From assembly GCA_003537495.1 (NCBI GenBank), contig DPSB01000119.1, positions 1 through 14,491 of the forward strand: DNA of 14,491 bases, in the 5' to 3' direction. The notes under the pieces are model-generated. The model did no database searches and had not been told where the DNA came from. It saw nothing but the letters and a program-made list of their open reading frames with translations. The translations under genes were made by a program, and so were the position numbers. Source of the DNA: Cytophagales bacterium. GTDB taxonomy: Bacteria; Bacteroidota; Bacteroidia; Cytophagales; Cyclobacteriaceae. Positions within the stretch are counted from its first letter, which is position 1. Each line of letters starts with the position of its first letter. This document shows, in pieces, positions 1 through 6,079 of the stretch.

Positions 1-493
1 GGCCAAGGCCATCGTAGTCTAATCCATAGCCTAATACAAACTCATCTTCCAGATCAAAACCCACATACTTAACGTCCACCTTTTTTTCGCGGGCTGGTTT
101 TTTTCGCAATAGTGTAACCGCCTCTACCGATTTGGCGCCAAGGCCACGCAGTTCTTCAATTATTTTTTCGAGTGTAAGCCCGGTGTCCACAATGTCTTCT
201 ACAATTATAATGTGCTGATTAAACAGACTTTCATCATGCCCGATAAGGGTTTTAAGTTGCCCCGTGCTGGATGTACCCGAGTAGGAAGATGTTTTTACAA
301 ACGAAATGCGACAAGAAACTTTTACTTCTTTTAACAGATCGGCAGCAAACATAAACGATCCGTTGAGGATAGGAAGGAATACGGGCGTTTTATCTTTATA
401 ATCGTGATTGATCTGGTTGGCCAATGCGTGTACCTTTTCGGTGATGGCTGCAGATGTGATAAACTTTTTAAACTCAAGGTCTTGTACCTTCAT
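1..493 (-). CDS. hpt: Hypoxanthine phosphoribosyltransferase, C-terminus cut by window edge
   Basis: This gene encodes a purine-salvage enzyme that joins hypoxanthine (and usually guanine) to PRPP to give IMP or GMP in the cytosol. Reading the minus strand from ATG at 493 gives 164 residues with no stop before the edge. Only a short C-terminal tail should be missing, since the family is about 175-180 residues. The PRPP-binding signature IIIVEDIVDTGLTL lies near residues 96-109, the PILNGSF loop near residue 41, and the SYSGT flexible-loop motif near residue 69. The LGYGLDYDG stretch at the visible end is the typical C-terminal base-binding region. The gene is monocistronic as far as can be seen, with a -7 box 19 bases upstream of the start. 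It is a housekeeping gene with no oddities in the visible part. Confidence 0.96.
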   Translation of the reverse strand, partial: MKVQDLEFKKFITSAAITEKVHALANQINHDYKDKTPVFLPILNGSFMFAADLLKEVKVSCRISFVKTSSYSGTSSTGQLKTLIGHDESLFNQHIIIVEDIVDTGLTLEKIIEELRGLGAKSVEAVTLLRKKPAREKKVDVKYVGFDLEDEFVLGYGLDYDGLG

Positions 494-511
494 AAAACAG
501 AATAAGGGCTG

Positions 512-519
512 CAAAGATA
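512..519 (-). promoter_or_regulatory. Candidate Bacteroidota -7 box of hpt
   Basis: On the minus strand the bases read TATCTTTG, an exact fit to the Bacteroidota TAnnTTTG consensus. The box ends 18 bases before the hpt ATG. I see no clear -33 TTG at the usual distance. The same octamer occurs in front of the reverse transcriptase and TIR genes in this window. Confidence 0.6.
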
Positions 520-526
520 CAAGTTT

Positions 527-560
527 GGATGACAGATGCCGGAAGTGGATGTTAGATGCT
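527..560. repeat. Two imperfect 14-bp copies of GGATGNNAGATGCN
   Basis: GGATGACAGATGCC (527-540) and GGATGTTAGATGCT (547-560) match at 11 of 14 positions and are separated by GGAAGT. They lie between the 3' end of the two-component operon and the hpt promoter. The region resembles degenerate GGATG-rich intergenic filler. No function is evident. Confidence 0.5.
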
Positions 561-612
561 GGATATTAGCAGATTGAAGATGAATCTTTCTAATCCCAAT
601 ACCTATGCCTAA

Positions 613-1248
613 CTATAATTTTATCAACCCTCTGCGCATAGCCTCCAATACCATACCCGTACGCGATTGTACATTCAGTTTATTGAACATACTGGAACGG
701 TAGCCATCGATGGTGCGCTCGCTTAAGCTCATGATGTTGGCAATTTCCCGATACGACATTTCGCTACAAGCCAATTTCAAAAATTCCATTTCCATATCGC
801 TGAATGGTGCCGCATTCTGATAGGTTACTAAAAGTTTGCCCAGCGAGTTGTTGTGAATCTCAGAATTGTAGTAACTGTTTACATACACTTCGCGCAGGGC
901 CTGTTCCAACACCTCGGGTGAACTATCTTTAAGCAAATAAGAACAACAACCGGCCCGAACCATGCTGATTACACTACCATCGTTATCGTTCATAGACAAA
1001 GCAACCAATCTCATTCCTGGATATTTTTCGCGCAGTGCTTTAGCTGTTTGAGGGCCATTCATTACTGGCATCTCTACGTCAATCAACATAATATCCGGCA
1101 ACGGTTTAAGACTCCGACATTTCTCCAACAGATCGGCACCATTGCGCGCATCAACTACCACCTTAACGCCATCGAACGTATGCAACAGTGTTGCCAGCGA
1201 CTTACTGAATAACACATGATCATCAACCAACCCGACATTAATCTTCAT
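613..1248 (-). CDS. NarL/FixJ-family response regulator (REC + LuxR-type HTH)
   Basis: This is a DNA-binding response regulator of 211 residues, the usual length for the NarL family. The receiver domain spans about residues 1-120. It has the acidic pair D9-D10, phosphoacceptor D57 in MLIDVEMP, switch residue S85 and K107 in LLKD. A GerE/LuxR helix-turn-helix covers about 148-211, including the YREIANIMSLSERTIDGYRS stretch. The start ATG is 3 bases after the stop of the histidine kinase gene, so the two are co-transcribed and form a cognate pair. It is the last gene of the operon. Its targets are unknown. Candidates include the repeats at 3002-3050, in the divergent region upstream of its own operon. 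Confidence 0.95.
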   Translation of the reverse strand: MKINVGLVDDHVLFSKSLATLLHTFDGVKVVVDARNGADLLEKCRSLKPLPDIMLIDVEMPVMNGPQTAKALREKYPGMRLVALSMNDNDGSVISMVRAGCCSYLLKDSSPEVLEQALREVYVNSYYNSEIHNNSLGKLLVTYQNAAPFSDMEMEFLKLACSEMSYREIANIMSLSERTIDGYRSSMFNKLNVQSRTGMVLEAMRRGLIKL

Positions 1249-1251
1249 AAA

Positions 1252-2025
1252 TCAGTTTGTAGTTAAAGGCACCTCAATATGTACTCCTGTACCGGTATTA
1301 TCCGAAACCCAGCGAGCAGTTCCGCCCATCAACTTTGCTCGTTGTGTTATGCTATTCATACCAAAACCCTGAGTGTGATCAGCGGTGTTAAATCCTTTCC
1401 CATTATCGGCAATACTAATGGCAATGTGCGAATCATTTTGACGTGCGGTTATATGAATAACGTTACCGCCACTGTGCTTCAAGGAGTTTTGAAATGCTTC
1501 CTGCACCATACGATATAATACGAGTTGTCGCTCTTTTACCATAGGAATAGATGCGGGCAGATTGAGTTTTACCTTCACGCCATTCACAGCGTTGATGCGG
1601 GCCGTTTCCGTATTCAGGTTTTCATAGAAATTAAATCGCTCTAACCATTCGCCACTTAACGATCGGCTCAATGCGCGTAATTCCTGAATGGCATGGCCCA
1701 GTTGTTCTTCGGCATTTGTTAATTCTGCACCACTGCTGTTGGTTTTGCGTTGGTGTGCAACCAGCAATGTTTTACTACTATTCAGGAGTTGGCCAATGTT
1801 ATCGTGTATCTCGCGACTGATTGTGTTTAAAGTTTGTTCCTGAGTTTCAATACGGGTCTTCAACAACTCTTCGGAATAGCGATTTTCCAGCTCCTGCTTA
1901 TCCATTAAAAAACGTAACTGGCGTTTCTGATAGATCAGCACGAGGAATATAATACCCGTTGCCACCAGCAAAAAGAAGGCGCAACCGATTACGATGATGT
2001 AGACTTCCTGCGATAAACTATCCAT
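1252..2025 (-). CDS. Sensor histidine kinase, HisKA_3 / NarX type, single TM
   Basis: This membrane-anchored kinase has 257 residues. One transmembrane helix (about 9-32) is followed by a short coiled-coil linker (about 34-66). The HisKA_3 dimerisation domain carries phosphoacceptor H74 in REIHDNIGQLL. The HATPase_c domain has N180 in EAFQNSLKHS, the G1 box DNGKGF (207-212) and the GFGMNSI G2 box near 219-226. There is no periplasmic sensor domain, so the signal probably comes from the 7-TM protein encoded just upstream, with which it overlaps by 37 bases. The next in-frame ATG (residue 41) would remove the membrane helix, so the overlapping start is preferred. It passes phosphate to the response regulator encoded 3 bases downstream. 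Confidence 0.94.
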   Translation of the reverse strand: MDSLSQEVYIIVIGCAFFLLVATGIIFLVLIYQKRQLRFLMDKQELENRYSEELLKTRIETQEQTLNTISREIHDNIGQLLNSSKTLLVAHQRKTNSSGAELTNAEEQLGHAIQELRALSRSLSGEWLERFNFYENLNTETARINAVNGVKVKLNLPASIPMVKERQLVLYRMVQEAFQNSLKHSGGNVIHITARQNDSHIAISIADNGKGFNTADHTQGFGMNSITQRAKLMGGTARWVSDNTGTGVHIEVPLTTN

Positions 2026-2684
2026 AGCACGCCCGCCCAGGTTAACAAACTTGCTAAAAATAAGAGAACATTATGAACTCCCCAGAGGTAGGTAAGAATT
2101 TCTCTGTTTTCTGAACTATAATGTTGGGTATTGAATATTTTGTTTGTGAAGTGGTTAAAAGTTAAGAATATTCCGAAAGCCCCAAGATGGTAAACTAATT
2201 GCGAACTCGATAACCAGAAATCAAAATTGGATGTTAATGAGCCAGTTTTAATTTCAGATAAAGTTTGATAGAAGAAAATGAAGACCAACAAAACTATCCC
2301 GAAAGATGAGATCGCTTGGCCAACGCTATCAAAGATTATGTCAAAATCTTGAAATAGATTTTTGTATAGGAAATAAATTGAAGTGGTGCTGGCAATTCCG
2401 ATGGCCAAATTTTTTTTCAAACGGCTATTAAACACCTTATAATAGAAGGCACCCCAGCAAATGCTGTTTAACAGATAGATACAACTATATTGAAAAGAAT
2501 TGGTTACACCAGTGTTCAGTGAGATTTCAGTGGCGATAATGGCCACTACTCCAGTAAAAAAGATTACGTGGTTGTATTTTCTAACTATCCCTAATTTCCA
2601 CCAATAGAAAACAAGTGCTAAGAAACCAACAATAGCCGCAATACCTTCTAACCAAAAGGATATTAGTCTTTCAAGAAATGACAT
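1989..2684 (-). CDS. Seven-transmembrane protein of unknown function, likely sensor partner of the kinase
   Basis: This is a 231-residue, very hydrophobic inner-membrane protein. I place seven helices near residues 12-29, 39-56, 65-84, 93-107, 122-142, 157-176 and 197-224. The loops are short and there is no soluble domain. The reading frame stays open to a TTG at 2780, but that extension overlaps the upstream gene and is charged. ATG at 2684 lies 7 bases after the upstream stop and is the better start. The 3' end runs 37 bases into the kinase gene, which suggests translational coupling. I do not recognise a named family. Position and topology suggest that it senses a membrane signal and talks to the sensor-less kinase, but this is inference. 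Confidence 0.85.
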   Translation of the reverse strand: MSFLERLISFWLEGIAAIVGFLALVFYWWKLGIVRKYNHVIFFTGVVAIIATEISLNTGVTNSFQYSCIYLLNSICWGAFYYKVFNSRLKKNLAIGIASTTSIYFLYKNLFQDFDIIFDSVGQAISSFGIVLLVFIFFYQTLSEIKTGSLTSNFDFWLSSSQLVYHLGAFGIFLTFNHFTNKIFNTQHYSSENREILTYLWGVHNVLLFLASLLTWAGVLWIVYRRKSTSS

Positions 2685-2691
2685 ATTCGTT

Positions 2692-2931
2692 TCAAGTGGT
2701 TGTTTCCTTGCATGGAGGCCATGGGCAGCCCTCAATCTGTTCTTCACCACCTCTTGCCTCGACCTGCGGCCCTCTGGCAATAATTTTTAACGCACCCACT
2801 TTCTTCCCTTCTTTGGTAACAGCTTCTTCAATACTTACCACACATACTACTTGTGTGATGCCGGAGTTCAGTAGTGTTCGCATGTCATCTGCTTTGAACA
2901 AAAATTTAAATGCTTCAACTTCAATAGCCAT
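2692..2931 (-). CDS. Small 79-residue hypothetical protein with C-terminal Cys-Pro motif
   Basis: This is the first gene of the operon that continues with the 7-TM protein, kinase and regulator; its stop is 7 bases before the next ATG. The first 55 residues look like a compact alpha/beta domain (MAIEVEAFKFLFKADD, then VVCVVSIEEA and KVGALKIIARG). The tail carries GCPWPPCK, a CxxxxC arrangement that could bind a metal or form a disulfide. There is no signal peptide or membrane helix. I do not recognise the family. ATG at 2931 is the only sensible start. The protein is short, but its place in a tight operon and its amino-acid make-up support a real gene. Confidence 0.72.
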   Translation of the reverse strand: MAIEVEAFKFLFKADDMRTLLNSGITQVVCVVSIEEAVTKEGKKVGALKIIARGPQVEARGGEEQIEGCPWPPCKETTT

Positions 2932-3001
2932 AGTTAATGGGGGTTAATGGTTAATAATTTTTTTCGTATGCGTCCCCAATATGAACAATAATTGCCCACT
3001 T

Positions 3002-3050
3002 AGTCAACGTGGTTTTCCCCGTATTAAATACGTGGTTTTCCCCGTTGACT
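3002..3050. promoter_or_regulatory. Divergent control region: two 16-bp direct repeats inside an inverted repeat
   Basis: ACGTGGTTTTCCCCGT occurs at 3007-3022 and again, identical, at 3030-3045, a centre-to-centre distance of 23 bp. The pair is framed by the perfect inverted repeat AGTCAACG (3002-3009) and CGTTGACT (3043-3050). It lies between the minus-strand two-component operon (start 2931) and the plus-strand hydrolase cluster (start 3142), so it could be a binding site serving either side. No clear TAnnTTTG box accompanies it. The repeats are seen directly; the operator role is inferred. Confidence 0.6.
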
Positions 3051-3100
3051 GGTATTGGCGCCCTGGCGAAATTCCCAAATGCTTTCTGTACAACTAAAAC

Positions 3101-3138
3101 CGGCTCTTGCCGAAGACAACTTCACCCATCGCAGGGTG
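3101..3138 (+). promoter_or_regulatory. Two small hairpins just upstream of the first paralog gene
   Basis: CGGC-tctt-GCCG (3101-3112) and CACCC-atcgca-GGGTG (3123-3127 with 3134-3138) lie in the 5' region of the plus-strand cluster. The second stem ends 3 bases before the ATG at 3142 and could hide the start in the mRNA. The stems are short, so this may be chance. Confidence 0.3.
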
Positions 3139-3141
3139 TCA

Positions 3142-3540
3142 ATGGCCTTAATTATCGATATTTTGAGGGCCAGCCGCGAAATTTTCTACTTTATTAATCT
3201 GCTGAAGAGGCAAAGTGCAGTCAATCAAAACGCACTTTCGGGTAGCCTAAACGAAGTGGGCGAGGTGATAAAAGATATGTTCGACAAACTCACCGCGGGG
3301 TTTTTCCCCGTAGGGTGTTGCCAAAAACTCGACCTGCTCAGTCACCAACTTTACTTCCAGTTAGAAGTGGTGTTAGGCCCCGAGCATGCCCAGGCTTTGG
3401 CCGATAAACTAAAACAAACCCACCGGGTAGAATTATTACACCGCGAGTTTTCTTCTGGCATCATCGACCCGCGCGAACTTGTGTTGTTAGATGAAGCCGC
3501 AGGTCATTTTTCAGCTACTTCTAAAATGTTACAGGCATGA
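3142..3540 (+). CDS. Small helical protein, paralog 1 (possible effector-associated adaptor domain)
   Basis: This is a 132-residue, predominantly alpha-helical soluble protein with no signal peptide. It aligns along its whole length with the next gene's product, sharing the pattern (V/I)GxVIK......LxxGxxP (G40, K44, G53, P56) and then LYFxL and VELL/LELL helices. The open frame extends upstream to a TTG at 3055 and an ATG at 3079, but ATG 3142 gives exactly the same length and N-terminus type as the paralog. The layout (helix, LxxGxxPxGxC turn, helix pair, G-rich turn, then RVE) reminds me of small helical adaptor-like domains that accompany hydrolases, TIR or NTPases in bacterial conflict systems. 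I cannot confirm that match, and no enzymatic residues are apparent. It is the first gene of the cluster. Confidence 0.8.
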   Translation: MALIIDILRASREIFYFINLLKRQSAVNQNALSGSLNEVGEVIKDMFDKLTAGFFPVGCCQKLDLLSHQLYFQLEVVLGPEHAQALADKLKQTHRVELLHREFSSGIIDPRELVLLDEAAGHFSATSKMLQA

Positions 3541-3935
3541 GTGCGATTGTTGACATCTGGCGTATTGGTAATGAAGTGAAAGAAATGGTGTACCGCATGC
3601 AACGCTCTACTTCGTACGAGCGTGTGCGTCTGGCCAACCTATTGGAACACATTGGCTATGTAATAAAAGAAACCTGTACCGATCTGGCCGAAGGACGTGT
3701 GCCCGCCTCTGGCGAGCATGCCGAACTGCTAAGCGAAGAACTTTATTTTAAACTTGCAGTACTGGCGCGCGAGGAACATGCTCGCCTGGCATCGCAATCT
3801 TTTCTGCGGTTGCAACGCCTGGAGTTGTTGCGCACCCTTATTACCGAAGATGGTGTTGACCTTGCCCAACTGCATTTGTTGCAAGAAACTGCCAACAACT
3901 TTATTGATACCTCCAAAGCCCTGCGCATGTACTAA
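3537..3935 (+). CDS. Small helical protein, paralog 2
   Basis: This is a second 132-residue helical protein, a diverged duplicate of the preceding gene. Its ATG overlaps the previous stop (ATGA at 3537-3540), a typical translational-coupling arrangement that suggests a fixed ratio or a hetero-oligomer. Shared positions include G40, V42, I43, K44, L50, G53 and P56, followed by LYFKL, EEHARLAS and LELLRTL. The CC pair of paralog 1 (C59-C60) is absent here. The protein is rich in Leu, Glu and Arg and should be soluble. It lies 57 bases before the amidase gene, across a heptad repeat array. Function is unknown; an adaptor or regulatory role for the three downstream hydrolases is the simplest guess. 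Confidence 0.85.
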   Translation: MSAIVDIWRIGNEVKEMVYRMQRSTSYERVRLANLLEHIGYVIKETCTDLAEGRVPASGEHAELLSEELYFKLAVLAREEHARLASQSFLRLQRLELLRTLITEDGVDLAQLHLLQETANNFIDTSKALRMY

Positions 3936-3941
3936 GTAATA

Positions 3942-3990
3942 ACTAAGGACTATCTACTAACGACTAACAACTAACTACTATTTACTAAAT
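3942..3990. repeat. Seven-copy heptanucleotide array, consensus ACTAnnn
   Basis: ACTA recurs at exactly 7-bp steps: 3942, 3949, 3956, 3963, 3970, 3977 and 3984. The units are ACTAAGG, ACTATCT, ACTAACG, ACTAACA, ACTAACT, ACTATTT and ACTAAAT. The array fills almost the whole gap between paralog 2 and the amidase gene and ends 2 bases before the ATG at 3993. It supplies a long unstructured leader with no Shine-Dalgarno-like purine block. The units have diverged, so slippage is probably no longer active, but copy number could vary between strains. Confidence 0.8.
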
Positions 3991-3992
3991 CC

Positions 3993-4937
3993 ATGTCTCG
4001 CCAAACTGTTCTTGCTATTGCCGAAGCCGAAAATGGAACCATCGAATCTCCTGCCAACTCCAACAAAACCAAATATGGTGAGTGGTACGGATTAAATGGT
4101 GTGCCCTGGTGTGCCATCTTTATTAGTTGGGTGTTCGATAAGGCCGGCCACCCGCTGGGCCATATCGATACCAACCGTGGATTTCAATATTGCCCTTCAG
4201 CTTATAATCATTGGAAAGCACACAACTGCTTTACCGAATCGCCACAGCCTGCAGACATTGTGGTGTTTGATTGGAATGGCGATGGCGTGTGCGATCATAC
4301 CGGAATTTTTGTGAAATGGTTAGAGCCGGGCAAAACATTTCAAAGTTGGGAAGGCAACACCGCGCTGGGGAATGATAGTAATGGTGGTCGCGTAATGTTG
4401 CGCACCCGCCATGCCGCCAGCGTAAAAGCATTTATAAACCCTGCGGTGTTCAGCAACGATTTGTTTCAACCACAATCGCCCGTGTTTGTACTTAAGCGCG
4501 GTAGCCGCGGAGCCGATGTAGTACGCGTACAAAAAATGTTGTACGACCTTGGGCATAACATTACGGTAGATGGGGACTTCGGCCCATGTACCGAACGCAT
4601 TGTAAAAGAGTTTCAAACAGACCAAAAACTGACAGCCACCGGAATAGTAACGCAGGTGTTGAAAGGAATACTGGAAGCCGAACTGGCGCGACCGAAAGCC
4701 GTGGGTAAAAAAATAATCAGTGGTTCGTTTTTGCGCAAAGGCGATTGTGGGCCTGCCGTAGTAGCCCTGCAAAAAGCACTGAACAAAAGTGGCGTACACC
4801 CCATGGTAAGTGAAGACGGTGTATTTGATGGTGACACCAATGAAGCCGTAAAAATGTTTCAGAAAAAAAGTAAAGTAACAATAGATGGAATTGCGGGGCC
4901 CCAAACGTGGGGCGCATTAGGCGTAAAAACGATTTGA
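3993..4937 (+). CDS. CHAP/NlpC-like cysteine amidase or endopeptidase with two PG_binding_1 repeats
   Basis: This is a 314-residue, endolysin-like peptidoglycan hydrolase. The N-terminal papain-like domain (about 1-150) has C40 in PWCAIFISWV, H102 in CDHTGIFV and the polar SWEGNT segment (E120/N122), the usual Cys-His-polar set. Two peptidoglycan-binding-1 repeats follow at about 166-230 (LKRGSRGADVVRVQ, then TVDGDFGP) and 247-312 (LRKGDCGPAVVALQ, then DGVFDGDT and IDGIAGPQTWGALG). There is no signal peptide or membrane helix, unlike cell-wall remodelling enzymes, so it stays inside unless exported by a dedicated route or released by lysis. Phage origin is possible, but no holin or structural genes are present. 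It lies third in the five-gene cluster. Confidence 0.9.
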   Translation: MSRQTVLAIAEAENGTIESPANSNKTKYGEWYGLNGVPWCAIFISWVFDKAGHPLGHIDTNRGFQYCPSAYNHWKAHNCFTESPQPADIVVFDWNGDGVCDHTGIFVKWLEPGKTFQSWEGNTALGNDSNGGRVMLRTRHAASVKAFINPAVFSNDLFQPQSPVFVLKRGSRGADVVRVQKMLYDLGHNITVDGDFGPCTERIVKEFQTDQKLTATGIVTQVLKGILEAELARPKAVGKKIISGSFLRKGDCGPAVVALQKALNKSGVHPMVSEDGVFDGDTNEAVKMFQKKSKVTIDGIAGPQTWGALGVKTI

Positions 4938-5009
4938 TAAAGCTTCGGGCTTAGGTTCAGCAGGGTTGATAGGAATTGAAAGTGGAAACATTCACGAGAT
5001 ATAAATCCT

Positions 5010-6077
5010 ATGGCCAAACATTACATCATCACCAACCGCCCGGTTCGCGTAAAGAATGGGCGCGAGCAAATTGACGAAAGCAACCAGGCTGCTACTACTT
5101 ACAACCTGCGCTTCGGCACAGCCGAAATTGTAAAAGGCCGCGATGGTAAACCCAAAGCCAAAGTAGAGTTAATCCCCGATGTGCCGGTACACAACAACAA
5201 ATTCGCAGAACTCAACTACGAAAATGTTGAAACCGAAAAAAACCTGCCCGGCTCAGCTCAATGCTTTAAGTCGCTGTACGATGATATGTCCGCAGGTAAA
5301 AAAAACAACGACACGCTATTCTTCATTCACGGATTTAATTGCGGCTATCAATGTTTGATCGAAAACCTGATCGATCTGGATAAGATCTTTGTTAAGAATC
5401 GATCCAACCCCATTGCGCGAATTGTTGCCTTCTCGTGGCCTTCTAATAATATGATCACCGAGTATCGGAAAGATCAGGCAGATGCGGGCTATGCGGGCAT
5501 TGCGCTGGCCCGCGGGTATTATAAGCTGATCAAATTTTTCAGCGAGTTTGTGCAAGACGAACACTGCGAAAACAACATCCACGTGCTCTGCCACTCTATG
5601 GGCAACCAGGTGTTCGAACGCATGGTAAAAGAAATCCTCAACTCGCGCATTCCGGCAGCGCCTATTTTTAAACAAGTGGTATTGGCTGCAGCCGATATTG
5701 ATAACGATGCCCTAGAACCCGGCAAAGCCTTATACCACATCACCGATTTCTGCGACCGCGTACACATCTACTTTCATAAGAGTGACGATGCCTTAAAGAT
5801 TTCCGACAAAACAAAAAATAAAACCAATCGCCTCGGACTAACCGGCCCCACACGTCCGCTGGAGCTGCGCATGAATGTAAACGTGGTGGAGGCTTCAGAG
5901 ATTAATGACTCACGCGGAGTAAAAGAAAAACTCATCAACCATTGGTATTATAAAAACAGCGAAACCGTAGCGCACGACATCCGGCAAGTCTTCTCCGGTA
6001 TTCACACCGAACACATTAAAGGGCGCGAGTACCTGCAACATAAAAATATCTTCCGCTTAACCGGTAAAGCCCGCTAG
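5010..6077 (+). CDS. Alpha/beta hydrolase, DUF900-like serine esterase/lipase fold
   Basis: The protein has 355 residues. A polar N-terminal region (about 1-95) precedes an alpha/beta-hydrolase core. This core has the oxyanion-hole motif FFIHGFN (104-110) and the nucleophile elbow LCHSMGN with S196, in which the usual first Gly is Cys194. The strand LAAADID after the elbow supplies a candidate acid near residue 230. A late His (near 317 or 323) or the one in HIYFHKSDDAL could complete the triad. The combination of FxHGFN, AFSWPS and HSMGN is typical of the DUF900 group. No signal peptide is seen, so the enzyme is cytosolic; the substrate is unknown. It starts 72 bases after the amidase gene and ends 2 bases before the dipeptidase ATG. 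Confidence 0.88.
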   Translation: MAKHYIITNRPVRVKNGREQIDESNQAATTYNLRFGTAEIVKGRDGKPKAKVELIPDVPVHNNKFAELNYENVETEKNLPGSAQCFKSLYDDMSAGKKNNDTLFFIHGFNCGYQCLIENLIDLDKIFVKNRSNPIARIVAFSWPSNNMITEYRKDQADAGYAGIALARGYYKLIKFFSEFVQDEHCENNIHVLCHSMGNQVFERMVKEILNSRIPAAPIFKQVVLAAADIDNDALEPGKALYHITDFCDRVHIYFHKSDDALKISDKTKNKTNRLGLTGPTRPLELRMNVNVVEASEINDSRGVKEKLINHWYYKNSETVAHDIRQVFSGIHTEHIKGREYLQHKNIFRLTGKAR

Positions 6078-6079
6078 TT

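Noticed and set aside
571..587. AGATT-AATCT inverted repeat as terminator of the two-component operon
   Set aside because: The stem is 5 bp and AT-rich, with no T-tail on the minus strand, so it is too weak to call.
2685..2780. N-terminal extension of the 7-TM protein to a TTG at 2780
   Set aside because: It is charged, overlaps the upstream 79-residue gene in another frame, and ATG 2684 sits correctly 7 bases after that gene's stop.
3055..3141. TTG/ATG extension of paralog 1
   Set aside because: Alignment to paralog 2 places the N-terminus at 3142; the extra residues have no counterpart.
3009..3197. 62-codon frame on plus strand from a GTG
   Set aside because: It overlaps the operator-like repeats and the better supported paralog 1 frame, and its composition is not protein-like.
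4320..4904. 194-codon minus-strand frame within the amidase gene
   Set aside because: It lies wholly opposite a gene with clear catalytic and binding motifs; it is Tyr/Phe/Cys-rich and shows no domain.
3993..4937. Amidase as part of a prophage lysis cassette
   Set aside because: No holin, spanin, tail or packaging genes are nearby, and the neighbours are unrelated hydrolases.
4940..4952. AAGC-GCTT hairpin after the amidase stop as a terminator
   Set aside because: The stem is only 4 bp and has no T-run, and the next gene is 72 bases away on the same strand.
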